The notes under the pieces were generated by a model. It was given only the letters and a program-made list of their open reading frames with translations. It made no database searches and was not told the DNA's origin. From contig JACAXG010000012.1 of assembly GCA_018881555.1 (NCBI GenBank), positions 8,288,980-8,352,979 of the forward strand: a DNA stretch of 64,000 nucleotides. The letters are read 5' to 3'. Shown piece by piece: positions 20,241 to 31,993 of this stretch. The DNA is from Amblyornis subalaris. Taxonomy: Eukaryota; Chordata; Aves; Passeriformes; Ptilonorhynchidae. Position 1 is the first letter of the stretch, and the number at the start of each line of letters is the position of its first letter. The translations under genes and the position numbers were made by a program.

Positions 20241-22887
20241 AGGGCCGGGTGGGGGGGTGGGGGTGGAACACGGGACATGGGTCCTTTCCAATCACTGAGG
20301 CGGGTCAATAAAAAAAGAAAAGTGTGAGGAGCGAGAAACACGCTCTGCTCCGCGTCTCTCCCGCAGGCACGTCCCTGCCCGTCCCAAGTTTGCTCCAAGG
20401 GCCCCCCCGAATTCCTACAGGGAAGGGTAAAGCGAATAATTTTAATGTGTGGCTATGCAGAGCAAGAGATGTGCAATCGAAAAGAGTCATCTCAATCTCC
20501 CAGGCTGTCTCACCATCCCAGAGGGATGAAGAGTTCATGTGATGAGGACGCCACTGAGATATTCATGGGAAAAGGTCACACACAAAGCCAAGAAGATGCT
20601 GATGCTGTGGCACTCTGCTCTGGGTACACATGGGAGAGAGTGCTCACCTCTTACTGAACTGAGCTTAACATATCCTTATTTTGCACCAGGACAGTGGAAT
20701 GCAAGGACAGGGTGTCAGGGTGTCCTACAGCACTCTGCTGGGGTTGGTGGTGGTCTCGTGGAGTAGGAGCCTGTGGTGCTGTTGGGAGTAGGGGAATGAA
20801 TCTGGGCCACATCTCTAGCACCAGTGAAGCTGAAGACTGGAGGAATGAAAGGCACAACAGGTGCCACGGGACTGAGGCTGTTTATTGCCACTGAGACACC
20901 ACCCAGGATTCAGGAGGGACCAACACAGTCTCAAACTGAAATGTGGCAGGAGTGAGCCCACGGACTCTGAAAGNTGTTCCAGTATGAAGCTAGCTCTAGA
21001 GTTTAAAAGGATGTATCTGACAAATGAGGGACAGATTTCAGCTCTATTCATTAGCTTTTAAGATAAAATCTGGGACAGGAAATGGCAAGGACAATGCTTT
21101 TGAGAAAGAAGTATAGAAGGCTCATCCAGTTGTCTTGGCTCAAAATTAATTCAGACAGTTGACAAACATGGGGTCACATGCTGAAGTGCTCAACACCTGC
21201 CCATCTGTTTTCCAAACAGCTCCTATCAGCTTCCTCAGAGAACAGTGAAGACCAGCAGGTGTGGAGCACTCTGGTTCCGGACAGAGCCAGCAAGGCAAGC
21301 CAGGCCACCAGCAATGCCCAAGTTTACGAAGGGCTCTGAAATGTCCCTTCTTGACAAAGATGCTTCTCTTATTTGAAGCTGACTGATCTTTGAGAAGCAT
21401 TGTTCAGAGCAGGGTCAAGAAGCAGGTAATTCTCCTACCCCTTGCAAGACAGCTGTGGGACTGCTGTGGTGGAGAGACTTCTGCTAAATGTTTTGATGAA
21501 AAAGAATTACCTCCTGCATCTGAAAAGAAGCAAGAAAACACCTTCCCATACAGTGGCGTCTAACCAGGGAACAACTACACAGGAACCACCTCTAGTGGAA
21601 GAGCGATACTTTTCTGCAGCAAGACTAATAAGTCCCATGTATCAGCATGGCTTGGAGAAGAAATCTTGCCATAACTTCATGAAGAGCAGACACAATGAGC
21701 AGGGAGGACAAACTGGAACTACAGACTCAAGGATAGGCAGGCACCATGCCCGGATCTAAACTCCCTGGTGCTCTGACTGATTGGGACTGGCATTTGAGTT
21801 TGGTCCACTACATATAAACACTGAGCTCAGCTGAGAAGTCTGTTCCTGAAGCCAAAATGCTGAGGGGGAGCCTACTGTGAGCCCAGTATGAGAAGCAGAG
21901 TTGCAACAGCCTAGAGCTGGAAGTCTGCAGAGCCCAGGGTATGCTGTGTAGAAACCCTGGGACACTGGACTCTTGCCCTTTTCACCTCATCGCCACCCTG
22001 AGAACAGTATTTCTCAGATTTTATGGGTCCTTGTCAGCATTTCTGTGAAACACCACAGGACATCCCTGCTGCCAAGAGGAACCCTCATCTCTCTCCACTC
22101 ATTGCAAGGTGGACTTATCAGCTGTGTTAGTCTCCTAGAATTTGGTGGTGGCAATATCCTCCCCGAGACAAAATCACCTGCTCTAAGCATAGTAAATGTG
22201 CTTCTGCTTGCCTTCCTTTAGCAGGCCTCCACAAAACTCCTGCCGACAGCTATGGAAACATTCCCATGGATTACCACAGATGCAGGAGGAGGGCCTTATA
22301 TAGTGAGACTTCTCTGCCTCCCCTTTGCCCTAAGCCCTTCACAGAAGTACTTTATTGTTTTATGACAGCGCAGTTAACACTTGACATAAATCTCTAAGCA
22401 CAGCTAACAATGTCGATGCTGTGTAAATACCTACAGCAGAGACCTGTATTTTATTATGCTTTTGCCTTCTTTTACCTGTTATCACCCAGGGTTAACTCTG
22501 TGTTAGATACACATGTATTTCACAAGGAATATGCCAATTTTATACACTGCTACAGCTCATGTCTTTAAACACTGAGAGCCCAGCTCTGGTTCTTCCACGA
22601 ACTACAGCTTTCATTGAAAACAGCAGAGCTTGGATCTGCTTAGAAGATTGAACATGCTATTAAATCAGAGACAAGTGCTCTTCAGAAGTGCAGAGTCCAA
22701 GCCAGAACAGGACATTTTGCAATATGTACACAACAAACTATCCACCTGTGTCACAAGCAATTGTGTCAATGTCTGATGACAGAATGGTGCTGGGGTCTGT
22801 TTTTCCACCCTGACCTTGCTCTCATGGGCATTTGTACGCCCTGCTCTCAGGAATCAGTGCAGGGGAAGGTATAGATCAGTGGAGAGA
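20241..22887. other. Intergenic stretch
   Basis: No gene or recognisable repeat was found. The first 200 bp are GC-rich with a G-rich run at about 20250-20262. Confidence 0.5.
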
Positions 22888-23390
22888 CACAGAATCACAG
22901 AATAAGCTGAGCTGGAAGGAACCCACAAGGATCATTGAGTCCACCTCCTGGCCCTGCACAGCACCATCCCCAAGAATCCCACCATGTGCCTGAGAGCATT
23001 GTCCAGACACTTCTTGAGCTCTGTCAGGCTTAGTATTGTGATCACTTCCTTGGGGAGCCTGTTCCAGTGCCCAATCACCCTCTGGATGAAGAACCCTTTT
23101 CTAATATCCAACGTAAACCTTCCCTGACACAACTCCAGGCCATTCCCTGGGGTCCGGTCGCAGAGAAGAGATCAGTGCCTGCCCCTCCTCTTCCCCTCAC
23201 AAAGAAGTTCTAGACTGCAATGAGGTCTCCCCTCAGCCTCCTCTTCTCCTGGCTGAACAGACCAAGTGATCTCCTCATGTGGCTTCCCCTCAAGGCCTTT
23301 CACCATCTTTATTGCCCTCCGTTGGACACTCTCTAATAGCTTTATGTCTTTCTTATATTGTGGTGACCAAAATGGCACAATCCTTGTGTT
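22888..23390 (-). mobile_element. CR1 LINE, 5'-truncated 3' part
   Basis: The minus strand ends in the ATTCTGTGATTCTGTG tail typical of avian CR1, at about 22888. Upstream of it, minus-strand frames at 22932-23132 and 23172-23378 encode fragments typical of the C-terminal part of the CR1 reverse-transcriptase ORF: a [19 protein letters not shown] block, and a GFFIQRVIGHWNRLPKEV-type block. The frames are broken by stops and shifts, so the copy is dead. The match fades at about 23390. The 5' truncation is usual for this family. Confidence 0.9.
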
Positions 23391-25544
23391 TCATGACTTA
23401 GTTGCTGCACTTCAGATATTTGCCTGGTGTGTCAGTCAGAAATGAGATTAATTTATAATCTTCAGTGCTAGGAAAGCACTTTGGACTGAACTGCTCCATG
23501 TACACTGATTACATCTGTTACTTTCTTACACTGATTCAGTAATTTGCACTTATTTTTAAACAATACCTAACTTTACTAATAATTCTGTCTTATTCACCTT
23601 TAAATACATCATCTTGTACCTACATGATAAACACCTGGGAACTTTCAAGTCAATGAACATTCAGCCCTTAACACAAGCTCTTATCTGACTTCTCTTGCTT
23701 TCCAGATGAGCCTTACAACTTCATTTTTAAAATCTAAATGAATGCTAATGCCTTGAACTCAATTATAGAAAATCCAAAGTCACTTACTATGAACAACAGA
23801 CTGACTTTTTAGCATGTTTACAGCCTAAATGACAAGTTTTATACTTGTCTGTGCTTAAAATGGATGGAATTTACTCCTGCTTGCCTTGGAGACTTTGGTT
23901 TTAATTGTGACAGTTAATTATCTGACATGCTTTCACCACCTTCTCACAGTGGTAATACTCAGGCCTCTATACGGGACCACTACGTTGGAGATTATTTAGT
24001 TAAACACTTTTAACAAGACAGTCCAGAGCTATGTACACACAGTCCCAGAATATTTTCATTTGCCCTTGGTGTGCTTTCACTGAAAAGGTATGGTAAGCCT
24101 CAGACCCGGAAGGTCCCTCTCAGTCCCTAAGGAAAGAAGAAGGATGCTAGCTCCATTTGGGTTATCCTGTTACTGTATTGTAATCAGGATTGTATCATAC
24201 ACGGATACAGGCATGATGTCAGAGAAAAGGTTAAAGCAAAAAAAATAAATTGTTTCTTTGAGCCTGGAGCTTTTACCATTTCATTTATTTTAGACAGTGT
24301 TCTCAGGACTTCTTAAACTTGTTGCTACTGTCACTTATTCCCAAAAGAAGAGCTGCATTTCAGTTTCACTGCCTTTTAGAAAACCAGTCAACTTCACATA
24401 TTAAACAAATACTGTTAATTTTGGTCTAAGAGCTAGAAGAGTAGCTTTTTAAAAATGAACTGTCCTGACCTTTAAAAGAAAAGCTAGAGCTTGGAGTGGC
24501 ATGCTCTTCCCAGAGCTCCCTAGACCCCATGGTCTCTGTTCTGTGTGGATGCTTTTTCTCACAATCTCTTATAGGGTGAAGTGAGGAGGGAAGGTGGCAA
24601 TGAAAGGGGAAGGAGATGTTGTAACAGAATTTGCTCACCTTGTAAAGCAAATAAGGAGAAAGAGAAGGTCTTGCACATGGTTTCCTTGTGCAGCTTGTGT
24701 GGTCCTGGTCAAACATTAACTCCTTGCTTGTAGCTAATTTCATCACAGCGATGAAGTCCAAAGGTTCCTGCAGGAGAGAGGATTGACATTCCTCATGGAC
24801 TTCTGGTCTTTCTGAGGAGGTGCAGGGGGACATTGAGGGAGGGGATAAATCCTTCTCTTTGAAAGCTGCCAGAGCACAGAGCTGGGTATGGAACGCTCTG
24901 TGGGGGTCTCAGGGGGTTTAGGCCCATGACCTCCACTATAGCTCAGCACTGCAATCCTTAGTCATCAAATCCACATATTCAAGGAGCTGCAGAAGCTCCT
25001 TAGCTGGTGCACTGGAAGAAATAACCCAAAGAGCAGGAATCATGCCTTCTCCTACATCCATCAGTGGGAGAAACGTTACAATATGGGCAAAATCCTGCCC
25101 TTCCAGCCCCTCAGTGGTCACCTCAGTCCACCTGGGAGACACCTCCCTTGCTTAGGATTCAAGGCCCTGACCTTGGACCCTTCTGGCAGAGGTCCATGTG
25201 ACAGCCACACAGTAGGGACCTGCCTCCTGGCAAGCCTTCCAGGAGCTCTGTATCCAAAGGTGCCTGAAAGCCACAGCTCCCAATAAGCTCCCCTGGGAGC
25301 TTTTGGCAGGGGTCACCACCATTAAAAATCTAGGAATTTGTGGCTTTCCACCCACAGAGCCTGATGAAGACATCGACAGTAGTTCCAGAGACCCTCCTGG
25401 CTGAGACCCAGGAACAGTATAATCATTTTCTTAGATCTGGAAGACTTTAACCGCAGAGAAGCATTTTTAAGAAAACTGTTACTCTTTCAAAGCTTGCCCT
25501 TCCCATAATACAGTACCCACCAGAAGGCAAATTAAAAAGTATGA
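23391..25544. other. Intergenic stretch downstream of PLEKHM3
   Basis: No gene was recognised. The segment from 24.4 to 25.4 kb contains several short open frames on both strands with no family resemblance. Nothing else of note was seen. Confidence 0.5.
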
Positions 25545-25561
25545 GTAACTTTTTTTTAGTG

Positions 25562-25567
25562 TTTATT
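25562..25567 (-). terminator. PLEKHM3: Candidate distal PLEKHM3 polyadenylation signal
   Basis: On the minus strand AATAAA sits in the context CTCAATAAACACTAAAAAAAA. A downstream GU-rich segment (TTCTGGTGGGTACTGT) follows within about 50 bases. This combination fits a working cleavage site near 25545. Confidence 0.45.
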
Positions 25568-28500
25568 GAGAGTTGCCTTTATACAGGAGGGACTGGTGCT
25601 CTGATGCCGTCGCAAGTGAACCCAAATAAACCCTGCTCAAGTGTCAACAAGCAATTCAACTCACTGAATTTAAATTATAACATCATTACACATCAATAAT
25701 AAATTAAGATTATTGCCCATTAGGTGCAGATAATTTAAAAAAAAATCTTTGTCAAAAGTAAAAAAAACCCAAAACAATGTAAACACAAGAACAATGAAAC
25801 ACATGTAACAATGTTGCAAATAAGTTAACAGAGTAGCACACACACAAAATGGTTTTCCAAAAACTCGGGGTGCACTGCCAGCAATGCTAAAAATTCACTG
25901 CAAGTGCTGCAGGTGAGCTGGTGCTCTGGCAGGAAGGAAAGCCCAGGCAGCCAGGGACCACATCAGCCATTGTGCTCTGCTGCTCACACCTGGCTTTCCC
26001 TGGCTTTTAACTGCATCGACTGAACTGAAGTTGATTTGGAAGCTGCCTTTATCACTTAATACCCGTCGAACACACATTTTGCTAATGAATGCTTATTTTT
26101 GGTAACCTCAAGTATAGCAGGGACTGGTATAAGCTAACTTGGTATCACAAGTATTGATCAAAAATCAGCCTGAAAGCACAGTTTAGGCTAAGCAAAATCA
26201 ACCTGGTAGACAAGTATATAAGCAAAACCAAAACAAATCCTTTTTCCACCAAAATGATGCCGTGTATTCAAGGATTTACACTGTTTTAACATGTGGATTT
26301 GACAGGAATAAATAAATAACTGAGCCACTGACACTTGTGCACAAAGTCTAATACACTTTGGTCCTAGATAGCTGATAGCTCTCCAGGCCTAGATATCTCT
26401 GATGCTGACCACAAGTGGCATCTTTGCAATTTGGATTAATGGCCACCCTAAGGAATTTGGGTGAAATTGGCATTTTAATATATAACTTGAGCACATCAGG
26501 GCTTTCAAGTAGAAAAGGACTTCGGACATTATTATTCAAGCTGTCTCCTCACTGTACTGCTAAAATGCAGTGACAGCACTGCCACTGTCAAAAGGAATTC
26601 CTGCTACTGGTGTCAAATGTGGACTTACAATATCACAGTCAGTATGGACACGTGCCCCAGGCTCACACATGCCACATACTTTAGCAAATAATGCTCAAAT
26701 TTCAACAGGTTAACCCTCTCTCTAAGGTAAGGCTGACCAAACCCTCACTCAGTTAGCCTTCATGGAGCCAGGCTGCATTAAAATTGAGCTTTGAGGAAAT
26801 GTCTTCACTCCCACAGCACAGAACCCAGCTGTGCATGAGAACAGGGAGTGCCAGATGGCAATCCCTCAACACATGGTGTGGACTGGCCAGGGGTTCCAGG
26901 AGGGGCAAAACTGCATGTGATCTGAACCTGTTTTAATTCCCAGTATTTGCCATTATTATATACACACTGCTTCTGCAGGTCTTGCACAAGCACAGCTGCA
27001 TCTCAGGCTAAGAAGCCCAGCTAGTCTCAAAAATACAGATAGTAAATACCATCTCCATGCTATCCTCTCTCATATTGCCCTCACAAAGCACAGATAGTAA
27101 ACAAATTTTATGGTTACCATTCCTAGCAAGATAGAAACTGTCACGAGCAAGGGTTTCAAGTTCCAATGCCAAACATGTTGCATCATGGCAGAGCATTTCT
27201 AAAAAAATTATTCACTTTTGAAAATTTAAGGCATCAAAATAAGCAAAAGTGAGGAGTTCCCACACAGCCTGGTGTCTTCAGAGCTGGTATATGCAGCCTG
27301 TAGAGCTCATTTCATGAGGGCAGAACAAGCAAACTGATTTACTCAGCTGCCCCTGCAAAAGAGCAGGCACAGCCACAGGAGAGTTTCAGTTTAAGTCTAC
27401 AAGTTAATCAAACAGCAAATGCAATCAGGAAATCTAAAACAGGAAGAGAGATGCTAATATACAGTACTGTAAGGCACTCCTACTGGGAAGGGAAAATTGG
27501 AAGGCAAATTATGAAGGAGAGAATGATTGGACTTAACTGGTTCAAAAGCAAAACAATGAGCTATGAAGTTCCAAGTCTGGCTATAGGCTCAGTACTGTGA
27601 GTAAGGACAGGGACAGAGACAGTGAGAGAGAGAGGGGAGACTGGCTTGCAGCTGAGCAGCATCAAAAAAAAAGAGAAGATTATGATGATTATTTGATCAA
27701 TTTCTTTTATACAGATCAACAGTCAGCTGCAATCCAGGCACCGACCTTGGGAAGCCTGGGAAACTCAGTGGCTTCTGTTGCTACAGGGAAAAAGCAAAAG
27801 TCAACTGTACAGCTTCCCCATTTCATTGTAAACAGACATCCTCTGCTTTTTAAAAAAATCTTTCAGGACATTATCATCAATCCATTATAATACACACAGT
27901 ATCCCGATAATAAGACAAGCCTTGACAAGAGGAGCCCTAGAGGCACCCTGATGATTCACTCCTAACAGGGCCATCAGAGCCTGTGGAGTACTGTGAAAAA
28001 CTCAAGTTCCTCACCAAAAAGTATCTTCCCCCACAACTGCCAATTCCTATCAATCCCAGCAGTGAGCTCATATTGGTATGTGCCAGCCAGGACAGCTTGT
28101 CATATCAGAAACCCATCATTTTCCACCACCTAAGACAGATCAAAATAAAGCAATAGAAAGATTTCTACACAAGAAATACAAATTTCTCTTTTTATAAGTT
28201 GAAAATACAAAAAGAGCTGCAGTTTGCACCCCTTAGGTAGGTCCATCTTCCNGTTAAATGAAAGGTAGATGGTCAAGGTAGAGAGGAAAAGAGACTTCAA
28301 TAAGGATCTCTATAGTGCCCTAGATTAAAAAAGTCTCAGACTAACAAATATAAGTACCTGTAGAGGGTGCAGCTATAGTACACTGCAGTGAAGCATCCTA
28401 TTTCTACACTGGTAACAAGTTCTGTACAAAGCAAAAACACTAANTGGATTACAGATCAATTCCTCCTCAGTCAGCTATGAAAGCATCTTCTCTTTGAAGG

Positions 28501-30750
28501 AGACAAACAGCATATTTCATTCTTGATTCACAATGAAATGGCATTGTTCAAATTTATTTCATGCATGGGTAGGACACGACTAGAAGTANCAATACATAAT
28601 TCTACCTGGGGGAGGGAAGTGGACAGAGTTGTGCAATCTGCAAAGATCCCAAGTACTTTTCCAGCTGATGCTCATTCAGAAGTCTGCAGAGCAGAACCAC
28701 GTGCAGGCTCTGGGCTGCAGAATGTGCCAAGAGTAGCAGTGAGGACCAGCACACAGCACTGTTAATACAGCAGAGAAAACCATGCAAGGGTACAGCGCCG
28801 TCTGAAACACAAACCACCTGCAGAACACCAGGCTGAGGCTACTGCTTGCAGATGGCTCTAGCAAAAAAAACCTTCTGAGGGCAGGATTAAGTCTTTGATT
28901 ATGCTTACAAAAAGTGGTGACAGAAGACTTTATCTTACCCATTCATATGGAATAACTATTTTTGGAAAAGAGCTAGGCATCCCTGAGAGGACAGCATCTT
29001 CCACATTACAATCTGCTCCGATAGCTACTGTAAGATCTATCATTTTTCCAAAGTAGAAATGAATGTGTATTCATTTTAGGAACTAGCTGGCTTGCAACAA
29101 CATTGGATTTTAAAGCAAATAATATGATCTATATTGTACAGTATCCTTTTATGTAAAGCTCTGGGCACTGACAGAATATCATGACAACANGCTTTTGCTC
29201 TTTGTCACTGGTAATGGCAGTGGTTTCAGATCCATGACCAGTTCCAGCAGTTTTGCCAACATCATACTCGTTTTTTACTGTAAATCTCTGTTAGTAATCA
29301 TTTTCTAATACCTGTACAAACCCAGAGCAACTCCAGTGCTGTCTGTGTTGTTAGTCCAGAATTCAGTTTCAATATCTAACCATCCACATGACTGCTACGT
29401 TAGAGACAGGACACCTGTCGAAGTACCTAACAGTTTGCAATGCCTGAATCTTGATTCCTTAACTCCATATGGTTTTTGACAGTGCACACAAGCAGCCTTC
29501 TCTAAATTGAGCTGAACATGAACCAGCACTGTAAGTTATCTTAAATACCATAGCATGAAAATATGAAAAACACCACCATTTTTATTTTAATGACCTAACA
29601 TTACTTCTACAGATAATTTGCAAAATAGTACCTGCCAGATTCTGGCAGTTTCAGGGCTACTGGCTGTGCAACAGGACTAGTTGTAGTGACACAAACTGAA
29701 AAACATGGGAGCGTACTGTTTATTCAGCCAGTACCAGTGCAGTTCCTGTTTGCCTGACTAATTCCACAATACTTCCCCAGTGTTTGCATTTCTGAACACA
29801 CAGGGAATTCTTCGTGTGGGAATGGATTTACAAGGAACATTATACCTTTAAGGGTGATGGCCAAAAGCAACTAATTTCTCATGAGGAATAGTGAGCTGAG
29901 ACAGAGACACTGCTGTGTAGGGGAAGTATTACTTTTAGTGACAAAGGTGCATGATTCACCAGGTTTATTAAGTATGGGAATCCTTACAGCACTTTGCCAA
30001 GAACATGGAAAAACCCTCACTTCCTTCTAAAGAATCCCACTGAGAGAAGGATTTCTGGAAAAGAAAGGCATTGGCTGTCTAATGTATACAGATATAAACA
30101 TGCTTCTATACAGCAGTTGCACTTAAATTTGAGAAAGCTCAGATTCAGTTACTTTTTCTCGGACTGGAGGCTGGAAAAGGTAACCACTTATATTCCAGTA
30201 CAAGGCAACTCATTGTAGCATTTTACCTTTTACTGTAAGCATAATGTACCCTGTTCTTTTATTTAAAATACTTCAGCAATTAATGAGATGCTTCGACGAT
30301 CAAGACTGCCTTCTGCCTTGAATACAACAGCCTGCAGATTATATAGGAAGCTAAAATCAGTATTCACATTTTCACAAACTTGTGTGAGAGGAGAAGAAAA
30401 ATACACATGCAACTGGCTTTATTGTCCTGAAACCGTATTTACTTTCTGTATACAGATGTATGTGTGCGTATATATATGTGAATACTTTCATATGTAGGTA
30501 ATACACAGATCACTGCAGGTTGCGGAGAAGAGTTAAGAATGTGGACTGGGAGGAAGACAATCTAATTGCTCATTGNAGGTGAACTCACAACGAATTAAAC
30601 ACACTGCAAGTGATGACACACACCTCCCCAGTTAAATCCATCATGTACTTTCCTTTACAAAGTAATTCACTGCATTTAATACTTCCCTGTGTTCCAGGTC
30701 TGTGGAGCAGAATCATACCTTGAGGAACTTCACTCTTCACCACGAAGTCA

Positions 30751-30792
30751 TTACAGAATTATAAAATGCCTTGGAGCTTAAAGAGAATGCAG
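30751..30792 (-). mobile_element. Possible CR1 tail relic
   Basis: The sequence ACAGAATTATAAAATGCCTTGG resembles the reversed CR1 3' end (ACAGAATCATAGAATGGCTTGG) with about three changes. It is short, so it could be chance. Confidence 0.3.
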
Positions 30793-31815
30793 GACACAAG
30801 TTGCATATGAAAACAGCAAACTATTGTTGCACAATTTTGGAGGTATTTTCTAACGAAAATGGGCAAGATCACTTTCCTGACTATCAGTTTAGCAGGTTCA
30901 GGTTAGAAAAACATTTAGAGTAAACTCCATGAAATAAAAAGAAAACCATTGTGAACACTTTAAATACCTTAAAGTGTGAGACTAGAAGGAAGAGAACCAA
31001 CATCATGTTACTAGAGATGAGGATGTGGCCTCCCATAAATCAAGAGTAACCAGCATAAATCTCAATGGACTTCAGTGACAGAGCTTAACTGACATACCCA
31101 GCCTGAAAAAAAGAGTAGCAAGTCCCATGCTTATCTGAATATGGATTAGTTCACTGGGATGGTTATAAATATAACTGAAGGAATTTTTCTGCATCTTACG
31201 TTTGTAAGCACCCCAAATAAGGTTTGATGGGAGATCCTCTTCTTTCCTTGTCAAGGAGATCCTCTAAAATGTAAATGCACTGATCCTTTAAAATAGTTCT
31301 CTGAAACCATGAGGAAATGGAACCACATGTCCATATCAGAAGGAAACNGTGGATTTAAAATAATTCCTGCTCTATTGGGTTCTGTGAAACACCTCACCAG
31401 AACCCCTGCCAAGACTACTAATAAATAAATAATACACATAAATAAGTAGATGATTCATCAATTCTATATGAACAACATAAAAAATAATGTGGTCATGGCA
31501 GCAAATATTTTCTGCCTTGAGACAGTCTTCTCCAGAGGTGAAAAAGAAACTTGAGTGCTTAGTTAGCTAGAGCTAAAGCATTTCAAGCAAAACCCACATT
31601 TTGTATGAGAGATAACAGCTGGACTTCAATGCAATTTGGCCATTGGTATTTCAAAGCCAAGAAGGCTTTATGAGCACTTTGGCAGCTCTTTTTCACAGAT
31701 GAAGAAGGTCAGGTTATATCTTTCAGAACAATTTCTGCCTGTCTAAGCCGAGAATTTGCTTGAGCTGGCAGCTGGGAAAGGGATTCTCTTCAGGCTGGCC
31801 AATGCCTTAAGGAAC

Positions 31816-31993
31816 TCATGTGTTCTGATATGACAATTCAAACATGTTGCAAGACTCTTCAAAGTTCTCGTCCATATTCAGTTGCCTCCAGAAGGATTTC
31901 TGCTTCTTCTGCAATTCTTTACGCACACACCTGGGGCATGGTACAGCCTTCACTTTGCACTCAGAGTGGAAGACAGCACCACAGCTTTCACAC
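31816..31993 (-). CDS. PLEKHM3: PLEKHM3, last coding exon
   Basis: PLEKHM3 is a PH-domain protein with a C-terminal Rubicon-type zinc domain, reported as a scaffold linked to AKT signalling and muscle-cell differentiation. This exon encodes its final 58 residues, starting CESCGAVF and ending FELSYQNT before a TGA at 31816-31818. It supplies zinc ligands CxxC (CESC), HxxxC (HSEC) and CxxC (CPRC), then a basic, Lys/Gln-rich segment. The acceptor on the minus strand is TTTGTGTTTGCAG|GTGTG. The first G completes an Arg codon begun by the previous exon, so the reading frame joins exactly. The sequence closely matches the mammalian C terminus as I remember it. Confidence 0.95.

Larger units (their letters stand above)
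25545..31815 (-). other. PLEKHM3: Probable long PLEKHM3 3' UTR
   Basis: The stretch follows the PLEKHM3 stop codon on the minus strand and is AT-rich and non-coding. The leftmost strong polyadenylation signal, at 25562-25567, is followed by a GU-rich segment, which suggests a 3' UTR of about 6.3 kb. Other minus-strand AATAAA sites (for example about 30418-30423, 29706, 28549) could end shorter transcripts. The choice of the distal end is inference. A short CR1-like tail lies within it. Confidence 0.45.

Noticed and set aside
27597..27890. 97-residue frame rich in Arg/Glu/Asp at its start
   Set aside because: The start is a translated GA-rich simple sequence within the PLEKHM3 3' UTR region. 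The remainder resembles nothing and it is on the opposite strand.
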